Shown: positions 34,574-44,409 of the stretch, piece after piece
Layout of the letters: each line of letters opens with the position of its first letter
Position numbering within the stretch: the stretch's first letter is position 1
NCBI RefSeq assembly: GCF_040183065.1
Contig: NC_091118.1
Location: 212,281,029-212,345,028 of the forward strand
Reading direction: 5' to 3'
DNA from: Periplaneta americana
Lineage: Eukaryota; Arthropoda; Insecta; Blattodea; Blattidae
Length of the DNA: 64,000 nt
Notes under the pieces: model-generated
Told to the model about the DNA's origin: nothing
Seen by the model: only the letters and a program-made list of their open reading frames with translations
The model's database searches: none
Program-made: the position numbers and the translations under genes

Positions 34574-36535
34574 CTGCAGTTGGTTCCCAAACAAAATATC
34601 AACAACGTGAGTTGGTTCCCCATGTTCAAATATCACCAACGTGAGTTTCCCCATGTTCAAATATCATCAACGTGAGTTGGTTCCCCATGTTCAAATATCA
34701 TCAACATGAGTTGGTTCCCCATGTTCAAATATCATCAACGTGAGTTGGTTCCCCATGTTCAAATATCATCAACATGAGTTGGTTCCCCATGTTCAAATAT
34801 CATCAACGTGAGTTGGTTCCCCATGTTCAAATATCATCAACGTGAGTTGGTTCTCCATGTTCAAATATCATCAACATGAGTTGGTTCCCCATGTTCAAAT
34901 ATCACCAACGTGAGTTGGTTCCCCATGTTCAAATATCATCAACGTGAGTTGGTTCCCCATGTTCAAATATCATCAACGTGAGTTGGTTCCCCATGTTCAA
35001 ATATCATCAACGTGAGTTGGTTCCCCATGTTCAAATATCATCAACGTGAGTTGGTTCCCCATGTTCAAATATCATCAACGTGAGTTGGTTCCCCATGTTC
35101 AAATATCAACAACGTGAGTTGGTTCCCCATGTTCAAATATCATCAACGTGAGTTGGTTCCCCATGTTCAAATATCAACAACGTGAGTTGGTTCCCCATGT
35201 TCAAATATCATCAACGTGAGTTGGTTCCCCATGTTCAAATATCATCAACGTGAGTTGGTTCCCCATGTTCAAATATCATCAACGTGAGTTGGTTCCCCAT
35301 GTTCAAATATCATCAACGTGAGTTGGTTCCCCATGTTCAAATATCAACAACGTGAGTTGGTTCCCCATGTTCAAATATCATCAACGTGAGTTGGTTCCCC
35401 ATGTTCAAATATCATCAACGTGAGTTGGTTCCCCATGTTCAAATATCATCAACGTGAGTTGGTTCCCCATGTTCAAATATCATCAACGTGAGTTGGTTCC
35501 CCATACTCAAATACCAACAACGTGAGTTGGTTCGCCATGTTCAAATACCAACAACGTGAGTTGGTTCCCCATGTTCAAATATCAACAACGTGAGTTGGTT
35601 CCCCATGTTCAAATATCAACAACGTGAGTTGGTTCCCCATGTTCAAATATCAACAACGTGAGTTGGTTCCCCATGTTCAAATATCAACAACGTGAGTTGG
35701 TTCCCCATGTTCAAATATCAACAACGTGAGTTGCTTCCCCATGTTCAAATATCAACAACGTGAGTTGGTTCCCCATGTTCAAATATCAACAACGTGAGTT
35801 GGTTCCCCATGTTCAAATATAAACAACGTGAGTTGGTTCCCCATGTTCAAATATCAACAACGTGAGTTGGTTCCCCATGTTCAAATATCAACAACGTGAG
35901 TTGGTTCGCCATGTTCAAATATCAACAACGTGAGTTGGTTCCCCATGTTCAAATATCAACAACGTGAGTTGGTTCCCCATGTTCAAATATCAACAACGTG
36001 AGTTGGTTCCCCATGTTCAAATATCAACAACGTGAGTTGGTTCCCCATACTCAAATACCAACAACGTGAGTTGGTTCCCCATGTTCAAATACCAACAACG
36101 TGAGTTGGTTCCCCATGTTCAAATATCAACAACGTGAGTTGGTTCCCCATACTCAAATACCAACAACGTGAGTTGGTGCCCCATGTTCAAATACCAACAA
36201 CGTGAGTTGGTTCCCCATGTTCAAATATCAACAACGTGAGTTGGTTCCCCATGTTCAAATACCAACAACGTGAGTTGGTTCCCCATGTTCAAATACCAAC
36301 AACGTGAGTTGGTTCCCCATGTTCAAATATCAACAACGTGAGTTGGTTCCCCATGTTCAAATACCAACAACGTGAGTTGGTTCCCCATGTTCAAATATCA
36401 ACAACGTGAGTTGGTTCCCCATGTTCAAATATCAACAACGTGAGTTGGTTCCCCATGTTCAAATATCAAGAACGTGAGTTGGTTCCCCATGTTCAAATAT
36501 CAACAACGTGAGTTGGTTCGCCATGTTCAAATATC
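34574..36535 (+). repeat. 34-bp minisatellite, about 57 copies
   Basis: The unit is gagttggttccccatgttca followed by aatatcaNcaacgt. The left part (to about 35480) mostly carries tcatcaacgtg, the right part mostly tcaacaacgtg or ccaacaacgtg. Occasional units have gccatgttc or catactc. The third block from the left is short by a few bases. A 15-bp inverted pair, ctgcagttggttccc at 34574-34588 and its complement at 37203-37217, brackets the array together with the next 680 bp. Confidence 0.97.
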
Positions 36536-36549
36536 CAAGGCTGTGATTT

Positions 36550-36692
36550 TGTAGCAGGCTGTGTGGGACATGGATGTTAATCGATCATGTAGCAGAGTAG
36601 TTGTTATTGTCTATAACGCCACCTATAATCGATCATGAACCGTGACTCCATCTACACTGTGTGGGACATGGATGTTAGTTAATCGATCATAA
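36550..36692 (+). repeat. Duplicated 30-bp block
   Basis: ctgtgtgggacatggatgtt with taatcgatcat occurs twice, near 36559 and near 36656, separated by about 70 bp. Confidence 0.7.
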
Positions 36693-37066
36693 GATCGACT
36701 GGACCAGTTCTTTGATTACCTCCTCCATACTTCTATTACACCAACAGGTGAGCATCCACCTCCAATATGGGCTGAGTTTACTTCTTCCTTAGAGCAAACA
36801 ACCAACTGTTGTGAATCTTTTCACAGTAAACTTAATGCGCACTTTGTGCTCCACACCCAAATATATTTGCACTTGCAGATGCTCTGAAGGAGGTTCAGTG
36901 CGATACTTACAGTAAGCTTAGGAGTAAAAGTAAATGTAGGCCTAAGATAATGCAACAAAACGAAACTTTTGTGAAAGATTGGATGGAAAAGCTTTCTGAT
37001 GGCAGTGTAAGTAGATATGCATTCCTGCGACACGTTTGTTTCAAATTTGTACCAGTACAGAAATAA
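36693..37066 (+). pseudogene. MULE-like transposase C-terminal fragment
   Basis: From 36693 the frame reads L-D-Q-F-F-D-Y-L-L-H, P-P-P-I-W-A-E-F, T-T-N-C-C-E-S-F-H-S-K-L-N, the T-N-x-x-E-x-(F/W)-H motif of MULE-type transposases after the catalytic core. One frameshift near 36856 moves the reading to P-N-I-F-A-L-A-D-A-L-K-E-V-Q, which stays open to the stop at 37064. The catalytic DDE region is missing. Confidence 0.65.
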
Positions 37067-37261
37067 AATTGTGAAGTTATTCGACGCAGCGTGTCCGCCA
37101 AGCATAGAACATTTTTAACCTACCTACTACTGTAGGCAGTAGTTGACAGTCCTAAGTCTGTATAAAATGGGAAGGAAAATGTTTTCTGTCTTGATCTAGC
37201 GCGGGAACCAACTGCAGTACACAGGAGAAATCAACAGGAACCAACTCGAGTATAGCTCTGG

Positions 37262-37520
37262 GACGAACTGGGAACTAATTCACAGATTTGGGAACCAATT
37301 CCAGTACAGCCGTAATTAATGGCAGACAGAGTACGAATAATGTGGTTGAAGAATTCCACTCCCAATTCCAACGACTTGTAGAGACACATCACGTGAACAT
37401 TTGGCGATTCATTAGCCATTTGCAACAACAGCAATTGGAAACAGAACATTTGGCAACCCAGGTCCTTGGTGGGCATACAAATATTAGGCAGCTAGTAAAT
37501 AAACGGTATATAAATATTTA
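37262..37520 (+). pseudogene. Second MULE-like transposase C-terminal fragment
   Basis: An open frame to 37520 contains S-T-N-N-V-V-E-E-F-H-S-Q-F-Q, again the T-N-x-(V/A)-E-x-(F/W)-H motif. H-L-Q-Q-Q-Q-L-E-T-E and a basic end (N-K-R-Y) follow. Its sequence is distinct from the piece at 36693-37066, so two different MULE-like families contributed. There is no catalytic core. Confidence 0.6.
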
Positions 37521-37576
37521 AAAATAGGCTTAAGGACCTTACTAATAGACGGTAATTATACACAGTACTTGAAGGG

Positions 37577-38125
37577 TGTAAATGATATGTTGTTATTGAA
37601 GTGTTGTATCAGTGAAGAATTATGTCGTGTCAGTGAAGTGTGTTGTATCAGTGAAGTGTGCTGTGTAAGTGAAACGTGTTCCTGTCAGTGAAGCTTTATA
37701 GTTTATAGTGGCAGTGCAAAGTATTTGAACAGTGAAATGTTTTTGAAGTGTTAGTGAAATCAGGATAGAATCAGTGAAATGTGTCGTAGTTCCAGTGCAG
37801 TGAGTGAGTTGACAGCGAAATGAGGGTAATGTTGAAAGGTACTTGTGCAGGTATGAACATATCATATTCGTGGGTTTTAGTTCGATCTTAGTTTTAAGAT
37901 ACAAATTAGATTTATTTCAAATGTTATTTTAAGTGATCGTTTCATTTAATTTAGTATATTCCCTGTTGTTGTTGTTATTATTATTATTATTATTATTAGT
38001 ATTAATTATTAGTATTATCATTAATTGTATTTTTAATTAATAAGTTTATTATTGTCATTATTGAGTGTAATTAGTTACCACTGCCACCGGGTATATACCC
38101 ATTGCAGTGTGAATAAATACATACA
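37577..38125 (+). mobile_element. Repeat-rich 3' end of an unassigned retroelement
   Basis: It starts with irregular copies of cagtgaagtgt (37600-37800; the minus-strand T-H-F-T-D frame is a by-product). A non-coding part with (TTA)n at 37976-38010 follows. It ends ccactgccaccgggtatata, cagtgtgaataaatacatac with a (CATA)n tail, which looks like a LINE or SINE 3' terminus. Confidence 0.5.
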
Positions 38126-38531
38126 TACATAAATAATTAAACCAGAATTTTCAATGTTGTCGGTAATTACCAAGATTACAAAGACAGGAACGAAATGTTT
38201 CGATATCTTAAAGCGATGTCATACGATTTGAAATGATATAGTGACCCTCAAGATGAACAATAGATGTATCTTCTGTAAATACGGAAATATGTAAATATGT
38301 AATATTATACCTTGACCAAAACTACTTCCGACTTGACAGCTTACAGAGAAGGGAGAGCAGTGTTGTCATGTTGCCCATCTTTCGTGTAAGTGAGCGCGCT
38401 GCCGATAGAGTGCAGTAATGAACGGCTGACATGAACACATACATTTCTAACCAATTTGTTGAACACTAGGCATTAAAATTTGTGTACATTATTATTTTAT
38501 TAGCCTATAATAATAGACCAATAATAGATTA
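38126..38531. other. No recognised gene
   Basis: AT-rich spacer before a triplet repeat. Confidence 0.4.
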
Positions 38532-38540
38532 ATAGTAGTG

Positions 38541-38602
<62 letters not shown>
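38532..38602. repeat. (TAG)n microsatellite
   Basis: About 23 triplets with one early interruption. The flanking aaatacсgttagaaaagcg-like block occurs twice (about 38620 and 38722), a local duplication. Confidence 0.9.
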
Positions 38603-38603
<1 letters not shown>

Positions 38604-39250
38604 CCAGTATTATTCAATGTAAATACCGTTAGAAAAGCGTCGAAAGGACTGTAAACTGTAAAAACAATTTTAATTTAATATGAAGCCTGTACTTTTATGA
38701 GTGTCGGTATTCTTCAATGTAATATTGTTAGAAAAGCGTTGAAAAAATTGTAAACTGTAAAAATGTTTATAATTAAAAATCTGCACGGCCTTTTTCTTTT
38801 CAAATATTGGTAACAGTGCTCTTATTAATTTTAACACAAGCAAGAGTTCTCATTACGACTTGCGCCAAAGGTAAAAGAGGCCCGCCATTATCTTTTCTCC
38901 TCTCAAAATACTCGCGCTTGACTCTTTAACGGGACGCCTTGTCCAATATTCTTTGTTCTCCGCCTGCCTTTCTTTCCTTCCGACATTGCGTAAGTCATCT
39001 GTTTAAAAACTCTCGCAGAAACTAGAAAACACACACTAGCCACATACTCCACCAATGACAACGAAGATAATAGTGTAATATAATTTAAACACAATAAATA
39101 TCGATACACTAAAACAATAATACAACTAAATAATATTTTTAATTCACACAAAGCAAGCGTTAACCAGCCAACTCAGTCATTCCGGCCACTGTATTCACCA
39201 CTAGGCCCTGGTATTCACGTGCAACTTGTAAACATAGACAAGGCAACACC
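38603..39250. other. No recognised gene
   Basis: Contains a local duplication of about 60 bp (gttagaaaagcgtygaaa with aattgtaaactgtaaaaa, 38620-38700 and 38715-38765). The frames at 38903-39151 and 39201-39464 (minus) have no recognised domain. Confidence 0.4.
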
Positions 39251-39255
39251 GTCCC

Positions 39256-39312
39256 GTTACCATGGTTACGCGTCTCTTGTGATTGGTTGATTTGAATGGT
39301 TGCCATGGTAAC
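39256..39312. promoter_or_regulatory. Two X-box-like sites with a CCAAT box between
   Basis: gttaccatggttac (39256-39269) and gttgccatggtaac (39299-39312) fit the RFX-factor X-box consensus GTTNCCATGGNAAC, the second perfectly. Between them lies attgg (39282-39286), an inverted CCAAT box. X-boxes commonly mark promoters of cilia genes. No matching coding exon is visible nearby, so a regulatory role is inferred from the motifs only. Confidence 0.5.
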
Positions 39313-39426
39313 ATCCTAAAGGCGCCATTTGTCAGGTCGGAAGTTGTTTTGGACAGACCATACATATTATGTAATATGTATAACGTAATTGAAATGACAA
39401 TAAATTCCTCGGCACTTTCCTTGCAT

Positions 39427-39888
39427 GTATGTATCAAATATGAATGAGGTCTCGCCCACCTCATTATATTTTGCTCGACTAGTATGACTAGTCAGTTTGT
39501 TTTTATACCATTAAGTACGAGAAAAATTCGTACCGGCACCGGGAATCGAACCCAGGACCTCTCAGCTGTGCGCGCTGAGTGCTCTCTAACCAACTGAGGT
39601 GAGCGAGACCTCATTCATATTTGATACATATATGATGTTAACAGTTTAAAGAAACTGTTGTTGAATATGGCCATAAAGTCATGTAATATGCGCTCCTGTA
39701 CATATATGACGTGTATCGTCTCAAGTGCAGGCAGTAAGGCCGTAACACGATACTACGAGAGGAGTTCGGCCGGCGTCGTAAATCGGGTCCCGGCATAGCT
39801 CAGTTGGTTAGAGAGCACTCAGCGCGCACAGCTGAGAGGTCCTGGGTTCGATTCCCGGTGCCGGTACGAATTTTTCTCTTACTTAAAG
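39427..39888. mobile_element. Foldback with tRNA-like arms
   Basis: A tRNA-like head on the plus strand (39793-39872: ccggcatagctcagttggtt, B box ggttcgattcccgg) is repeated inverted at 39519-39597. A second inverted pair, gtatcaaatatgaatgaggtctcgc (39433-39457) and its complement (39602-39626), crosses the first. The anticodon stem ctcag/ctgag has a 9-base loop, so no working tRNA is expected. Confidence 0.7.
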
Positions 39889-39918
39889 ATATAAAAACTT
39901 TCCTTGCAGTTTTCCTTG

Positions 39919-40107
39919 TTGGACAGTTTAGGGAAATGGACGAATTTATATGTGGACATTTTCAAAAGTAGGACATTTTTAAGGAGAGGACTTGCTGACA
40001 GTGGACCTTTTCAGGTAAGGACATTTTTATGGCATGGACGAATTTTCTATGTGGACATTTGTAAACGTTGGACATTTTCGTAGAGAGGACTTATTGCACA
40101 GTGGACC
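39919..40107 (-). repeat. Degenerate GTCCA-rich array, right (inverted)
   Basis: On the plus strand tggac or aggac recurs every 14-20 bp (ttggacagttta, gtggacattttc, aggacatttttaag, atggacgaattttc). This is the complement of the pattern at 34221-34438. The arrays face each other across 5.5 kb that contain the MULE-like pieces. Confidence 0.6.
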
Positions 40108-40863
40108 ATATCTCACTTAACCATCTGAAGTATCTTAGAATTTGAGATTTAAAAAAAATATATTATGCAAATAAAAAATATACAATAAATAAATGTCTGA
40201 TGTTCAAAAATGTTTTGTACCTAAACTAACCTACATATCATGAATTTCTCTACATTTAAATATTTCTCGTGAATCATGGCCCGTAAGAAAAATACATGAA
40301 CTCGCTCTAGTTGAAAGTAATGCGCCTGGAACATTTTGATTAGTCTAATTTACATAATTAAAACAAAACTAACTTCGAAACTAGCTGAAAATTTACACAC
40401 ACCTTATAGTTAAGGGGAAGAGCCCACAGGAATGGCCAAATGTGTGCCGAAATTAACATTTTTTTTTTAATTTTAGCCTAAAAATACTTCATAGTATTGG
40501 CTTCATTTGAGCGAAATTTCAAGGTCGTTAGGAAGAAAATAATTGCGTTTACACCGTTTTTAAATATGTGTGCTAACATATTCTGCAAGAACGCTCTGTA
40601 TCTTCGTTTGACGAGATTGTAGAAAAAGAGCTCTAACAAGGAAATAAATCGTTTCCGGATCTATGTTCTATATTTTCCAGTGGCGAAGCTAAGGTGTAAA
40701 TACTGGGTAGACTGAAAAAATCTCCTTACCAGAGTGCTGCATTGGAGTTAAATCGCTCGCTTGAACTCGGTCGAGTGTCGCACCCTCGAGTGAGATACGA
40801 TCGGTCGTAATACGCTCGTAATAAATAGAAGCACAGTACAAGGTCATCTCACCGACATGTCTT
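40108..40863. other. No recognised gene
   Basis: Mixed AT-rich sequence. A moderately GC-richer part (40740-40820) shows no frame or repeat partner. Confidence 0.4.
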
Positions 40864-40876
40864 ATCTTGTATGGGA

Positions 40877-41099
40877 GTCGACCTGGTTGGCTAATTGGTA
40901 TAGCGCTGGCCTTCTATGCCCAAGGTTGCGGGTTCGATCCCGGGCCAGGTCGATGGCATTTAAGTGTGCTTAAAAGGGACAGGCTCATGTCAGTAGATTT
41001 ACTGGCATGTAAAAGAACTCCTGCGGGACAAAATTCCGGCACATCCGGCGACGCTGATATAACCTCTGCAGTTGCGAGCGTCGTTAAATAAAACATACC
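40877..41099 (+). mobile_element. SINE-A, third copy
   Basis: Very close to the copy at 1781 in head (cgacctggttggctaattgg), B box (gggttcgatcccgg) and tail (gcgagcgtcgttaaataaa). A perfect 11-bp target duplication atcttgtatgg lies at 40864-40874 and 41100-41110. Confidence 0.94.
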
Positions 41100-41110
41100 A
41101 TCTTGTATGG

Positions 41111-41441
41111 AAGGCGACAGATAAGATACACATATGTTTTGCTCACACGGTAAAAATAAGGCTTTATTTTCTGCGTTTATGACAAACGTTTAATGGAACA
41201 GTTAATGGAACGTACCAAAACAGGAACATGAAGTTATAAATAAAATAGTATGAAAAACTTCGATATACAGTTATTATTGCTAATTAATAATCATTCAATA
41301 TTTGATTTACCACATATATAATATGATAGGTCCATACATAGTGTTCCGCCTATATACTGCGACAATGTAGAAACGTTTCACAAAATATTATTGATATAGC
41401 AGTAGAATAATAACAATATTAGTACAGAGATAACGTCACAG
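41111..41441. other. No recognised gene
   Basis: AT-rich spacer between SINE-A and the 715-bp repeat. Confidence 0.4.
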
Positions 41442-42156
41442 AATAGTAATATACGTTACAAGAGCGGTATGTTGAAGTTTTCATGTTCGAGGAAAAGTTT
41501 GAAAAAGCGAAACGTAGTTGAGCTTTTTCAATTTCCGAGAATTGAAAGAAAACATACCGCTCTTGTATCGTACATTATTTTGTGCGAAGATCGTTAATTA
41601 CATACCTGAAAGAGGAATTTCTAATTAGTTGCAATGAAATCTCCATCTTGGTTTCTGTTCAATGACGGCAAGTTTGCAAAACAAAAATATCTATCTTCAA
41701 CATTGTTGCTTTAAAATGTTTTCTGTGTTTACTATACTCCAGCAGGCCGTGATATACGTCTGTCTTTTTTTTTTCCCCCCAGTCTATGATGAGTCTGGAA
41801 TCTTGTAGATTTTTTCACGGCTTCCTTAATGTTACTTGCATCACGAATGCAGTAACTTTAGTGGAGTTGTAGAGTTTACTTAATTTTTGCAAATATTTAA
41901 AAACAATAATTAAGAGTGCAATTTAGGTGAAATTGCAGTGGTAAGTTTCCAATTTATAATTATTACTATATTGAATGTCTCTAAAAATAATATGTTAAAA
42001 GCCTAAAGCAGTAAAATCAATATGTCACTTAAGCGGTAAGAAGAGGGAAATTGTTATGTGTGTTAGGTTGGGAATACTGAATGTGGAATTTTAGAGTTTC
42101 CGCGGATTGGTTTTGTGCGGAAAGCAAGCAAATACGCACGATCTCGCACAAAATAT
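41442..42156 (+). repeat. 715-bp dispersed repeat, copy 2
   Basis: Direct repeat of 32390-33103, about 9.05 kb away, with only scattered single-base differences. In this copy the 5' hairpin pairs fully: tacaagagcggtatgtt and aacataccgctcttgta (41458-41568). Confidence 0.87.
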
Positions 42157-42870
42157 AAAACGAATAATCATGCTGCACAACTGTTACAGACGCAAAGATT
42201 GATACATTAATTATTCTTATTAAAATACAAGTAAAAAAAGAAGATCAAACTAAATCAGTCACATTAAAAGAATGCCGAATTTTCAAGTACTAAAACTCAT
42301 TAAAAGTTACCAGCTGAAAGGAAAGATTTGGTTCGGCAGACCAAAAAAGAGATGGCATGAGAGCGGAAAGGCCAGTTCTATGAAAGGAAATCTACGACGA
42401 TGACGGCGAAAATAAGATGTTGTTTTCTGTTAGAAGATGACGTTTCCAGCTATATGCGCATAATAAACATTATCTTTTTATATCCCCTATAAATTGCCTC
42501 AGAGTTTGCAAAACTCACCTAGTTACATCCTACATACACACAACCTTCAGTGCTAACTCATTAATGTTGATGATAAAAGAGAAGAACTCGGTTGTAAACA
42601 TACATTGTTTGCCATAAGCAAACATCTTTAAGTAAACATTGTAAATTTCCGTAATATTCTAGTATTGAATGAAACACTTGTTTTACTGAACAGCCCAGCT
42701 GCAGGTCAGCCAGGTGAGAGCTGCTCATTGAAGAGGAACAGAGTTCGAAACCCGGTAGATCATGAGACGGATTTAACAAACTCTTTTCCAAAGCATTCTG
42801 CAGGACATCCTCCGTTTCTGTTTTTATAAGCTGAAAAAAAAAAAGCTAAAAAAAAAATCCTTGCAAAACG
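42157..42870. other. No recognised gene; possible LINE scrap and tRNA-like scrap
   Basis: At about 42325 a short reading G-R-P-K-K-R-W-H-E resembles the end of RTE-type LINE proteins. At about 42730 cagagttcgaaacccgg is a B-box-like sequence. Both are too short to assign. Confidence 0.35.
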
Positions 42871-43575
42871 ATGAAAGTCTCGTTTTCAACGTTTGTCCTC
42901 ATATCACGAAATAAATGCTCGCAACACCATATCACACTCTCCATTCCTAAACACAGAACATCCTTCTACTCTTCATCTTTCACCGTCTCTGCAGCTCATC
43001 TCTGGAACTCTCTACCACAACATGTCAGAGACTGTCGGACATTGTCTAGTTTCAAAAATAAATTAAAATTGCACTTTTCGAATTAGATCCCTTTCAGTTA
43101 TAAGCCCTTTTCTCTGCCATAGTTTTGTAAAAATATAGGCTATGTATTTCTTTTTCCTTCCTTTTCCCTTTTTGTTCTCTTTATCAGCCGATGAATTTAT
43201 TATCATAGCCTTTTTATTGTGAATTTTATTTAATTTTTGTATTTCTTTTCTTTTTTATTACTATTTTATTACATTCCATTTTGATATATTCTTCCTTACG
43301 TTTTTCCATATTAACAAATTTGTACTAAATGAGTTGCTTTCACTAGCCTATATTCCAATGTATTTTACTTTCTTTTTTTCTATTATGGTATTATTTTCAT
43401 GTTGTTTAGTGTCGATTTTATTATGCTATTATTATTTTTTTGTAATATGTTAGTATTCTGTTCTTTAACTTTTTGTTAAATGTTAACTGCTTGTATACTT
43501 TGTGACCTGGTAGAGTGTAAGAGAAGGCCCTATGGCCTTAACTCTGCCAGTATAAATAAATAATAATAATAATAA
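42871..43575 (+). mobile_element. CR1/L2-like LINE, RT C terminus and 3' UTR
   Basis: The frame ending at 43086 encodes R-T-S-F-Y-S-S-S-F-T-V-S-A-A-H-L-W-N-S-L-P, then H-V-R-D-C-R-T-L-S-S-F. This is the same ORF2 C terminus as the LINE at 6640. The 3' UTR ends agaaggccctatggccttaa, ctctgccagtataaataaat with a triplet tail. Severely 5'-truncated. Confidence 0.78.
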
Positions 43576-43577
43576 TA

Positions 43578-43635
<58 letters not shown>
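43561..43635. repeat. (AAT)n/(ATT)n microsatellite
   Basis: AAT triplets switch to ATT triplets near 43580, at the tail of the LINE. Confidence 0.93.
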
Positions 43636-43636
<1 letters not shown>

Positions 43637-43670
43637 AGTATTAGTAAAGTCTCAAGTCATATACTCGTAT

Positions 43671-43988
43671 GATAATAGTATTTTAATAATTGTAAAAATA
43701 TAGGCTAATATCTATGACGATGAGCGAAACATTAATCTGACGCAGCATCGATAACTTTATATTTGCAATAGTTTTTAATACTTTAAGGAGAGTTTAATTA
43801 CTGCAAAAAAATTGGAACAGGGAGTCCAATCTATGACTTTCATTATATACCGTGTGTTTTTCTAGGTATGGGTCAAAGGGACACTGCTATAAGAAACCTA
43901 TGAATAAAAACAATGAAGAAATAACTTAACCAGTCAGAAATTAGCAGTTTGTTTGATAATTTGTAAAACAAGAAAACTTCATTTTTAT
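43671..43988 (+). repeat. 318-bp direct repeat, left of the Penelope palindrome
   Basis: Matches 44734-45052 at roughly nine of ten positions by eye, from gataat...attttaataat to aacttcatttttat. Its second half (from 43850) is the outer arm of the foldback family seen at 44926-46256 and 24207-24500. Confidence 0.85.
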
Positions 43989-44345
43989 CCATTTTGAATC
44001 TTGCGTACGCTACTTTTAACACTTGAATATAATTAATTGATGAACTAGTGGACTTACTCGTGTTAAATATGTAATATTTCTCCGGCTTACAGCTGTTTCA
44101 GTGCTTCACGCACCATCATCAGAGCCTACTAGATCGCGGCGTCATCTCGAACTTCTCTGCCTGTTATGTGGGTGTGTTTGATTGTTGAAAGGTGTTGAAG
44201 AGTGGCGTCAAATAGTGTGTGTGTACTGAAATTGATCTGTGTGTTGAGAATTTGATCAGGGTGTGTTTTAGTGTGTTTGTATATTTCGTATTGTTCTAGT
44301 GTGTTGAGTTTTTGGTTCTTGGGTTGTATGTGTAGAATTTCCATG
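43989..44345 (-). mobile_element. Penelope-like element 3' end, minus-oriented arm
   Basis: The left arm of a palindrome with outer ends ccattttgaatcttgcgtac and its complement. On the minus strand it holds the last about 70 codons of an ORF (44344-44129), a hammerhead ribozyme (44126-44084) and about 95 bp of 3' sequence. The peptide, with L-N-T-L-E-Q-Y-E-I-Y-K-H and N-F-S-T-H-T-L-F-D, resembles the C-terminal end of Penelope-like elements from memory. The hammerhead next to it independently supports this class. The 5' part with RT and GIY-YIG domains is absent. Confidence 0.72.
44084..44126 (-). ncRNA. Hammerhead ribozyme (minus strand)
   Basis: On the minus strand all core parts are present in order: stem I ggct, core ctgatga, stem II (t)ggtgc-gtgaa-gcact, core gaa, stem III aca-gc-tgt, cleavage triplet gta, stem I agcc. 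Stem I pairs 4 of 4. Stem II pairs 5 (one G-U) with a bulged T. Stem III is 3 bp with a 2-base loop, the short form known from Penelope-like elements. Self-cleavage would follow the A of gta. Confidence 0.78.
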
Positions 44346-44409
44346 TCCGTATTTATGTTATTGTATGTATGGTTAGCATTGGTTATGTGATCGGCGTATG
44401 TAGAACCAA

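Noticed and set aside
34574-36535. CRISPR-like regular repeats
   Set aside because: There are no unique spacers: the 34-bp units touch each other directly and differ only by point variants. The context is eukaryotic.
39201-39464. Minus-strand 87-codon frame overlapping the X-boxes as their target gene
   Set aside because: No domain, and the X-boxes would lie inside the coding part instead of upstream.
39793-39872. Functional tRNA gene
   Set aside because: The anticodon loop has nine bases, and the sequence is part of an inverted pair.
42300-42410. LINE C-terminal scrap (G-R-P-K-K-R-W)
   Set aside because: Only about eight residues match; too short for a separate call.
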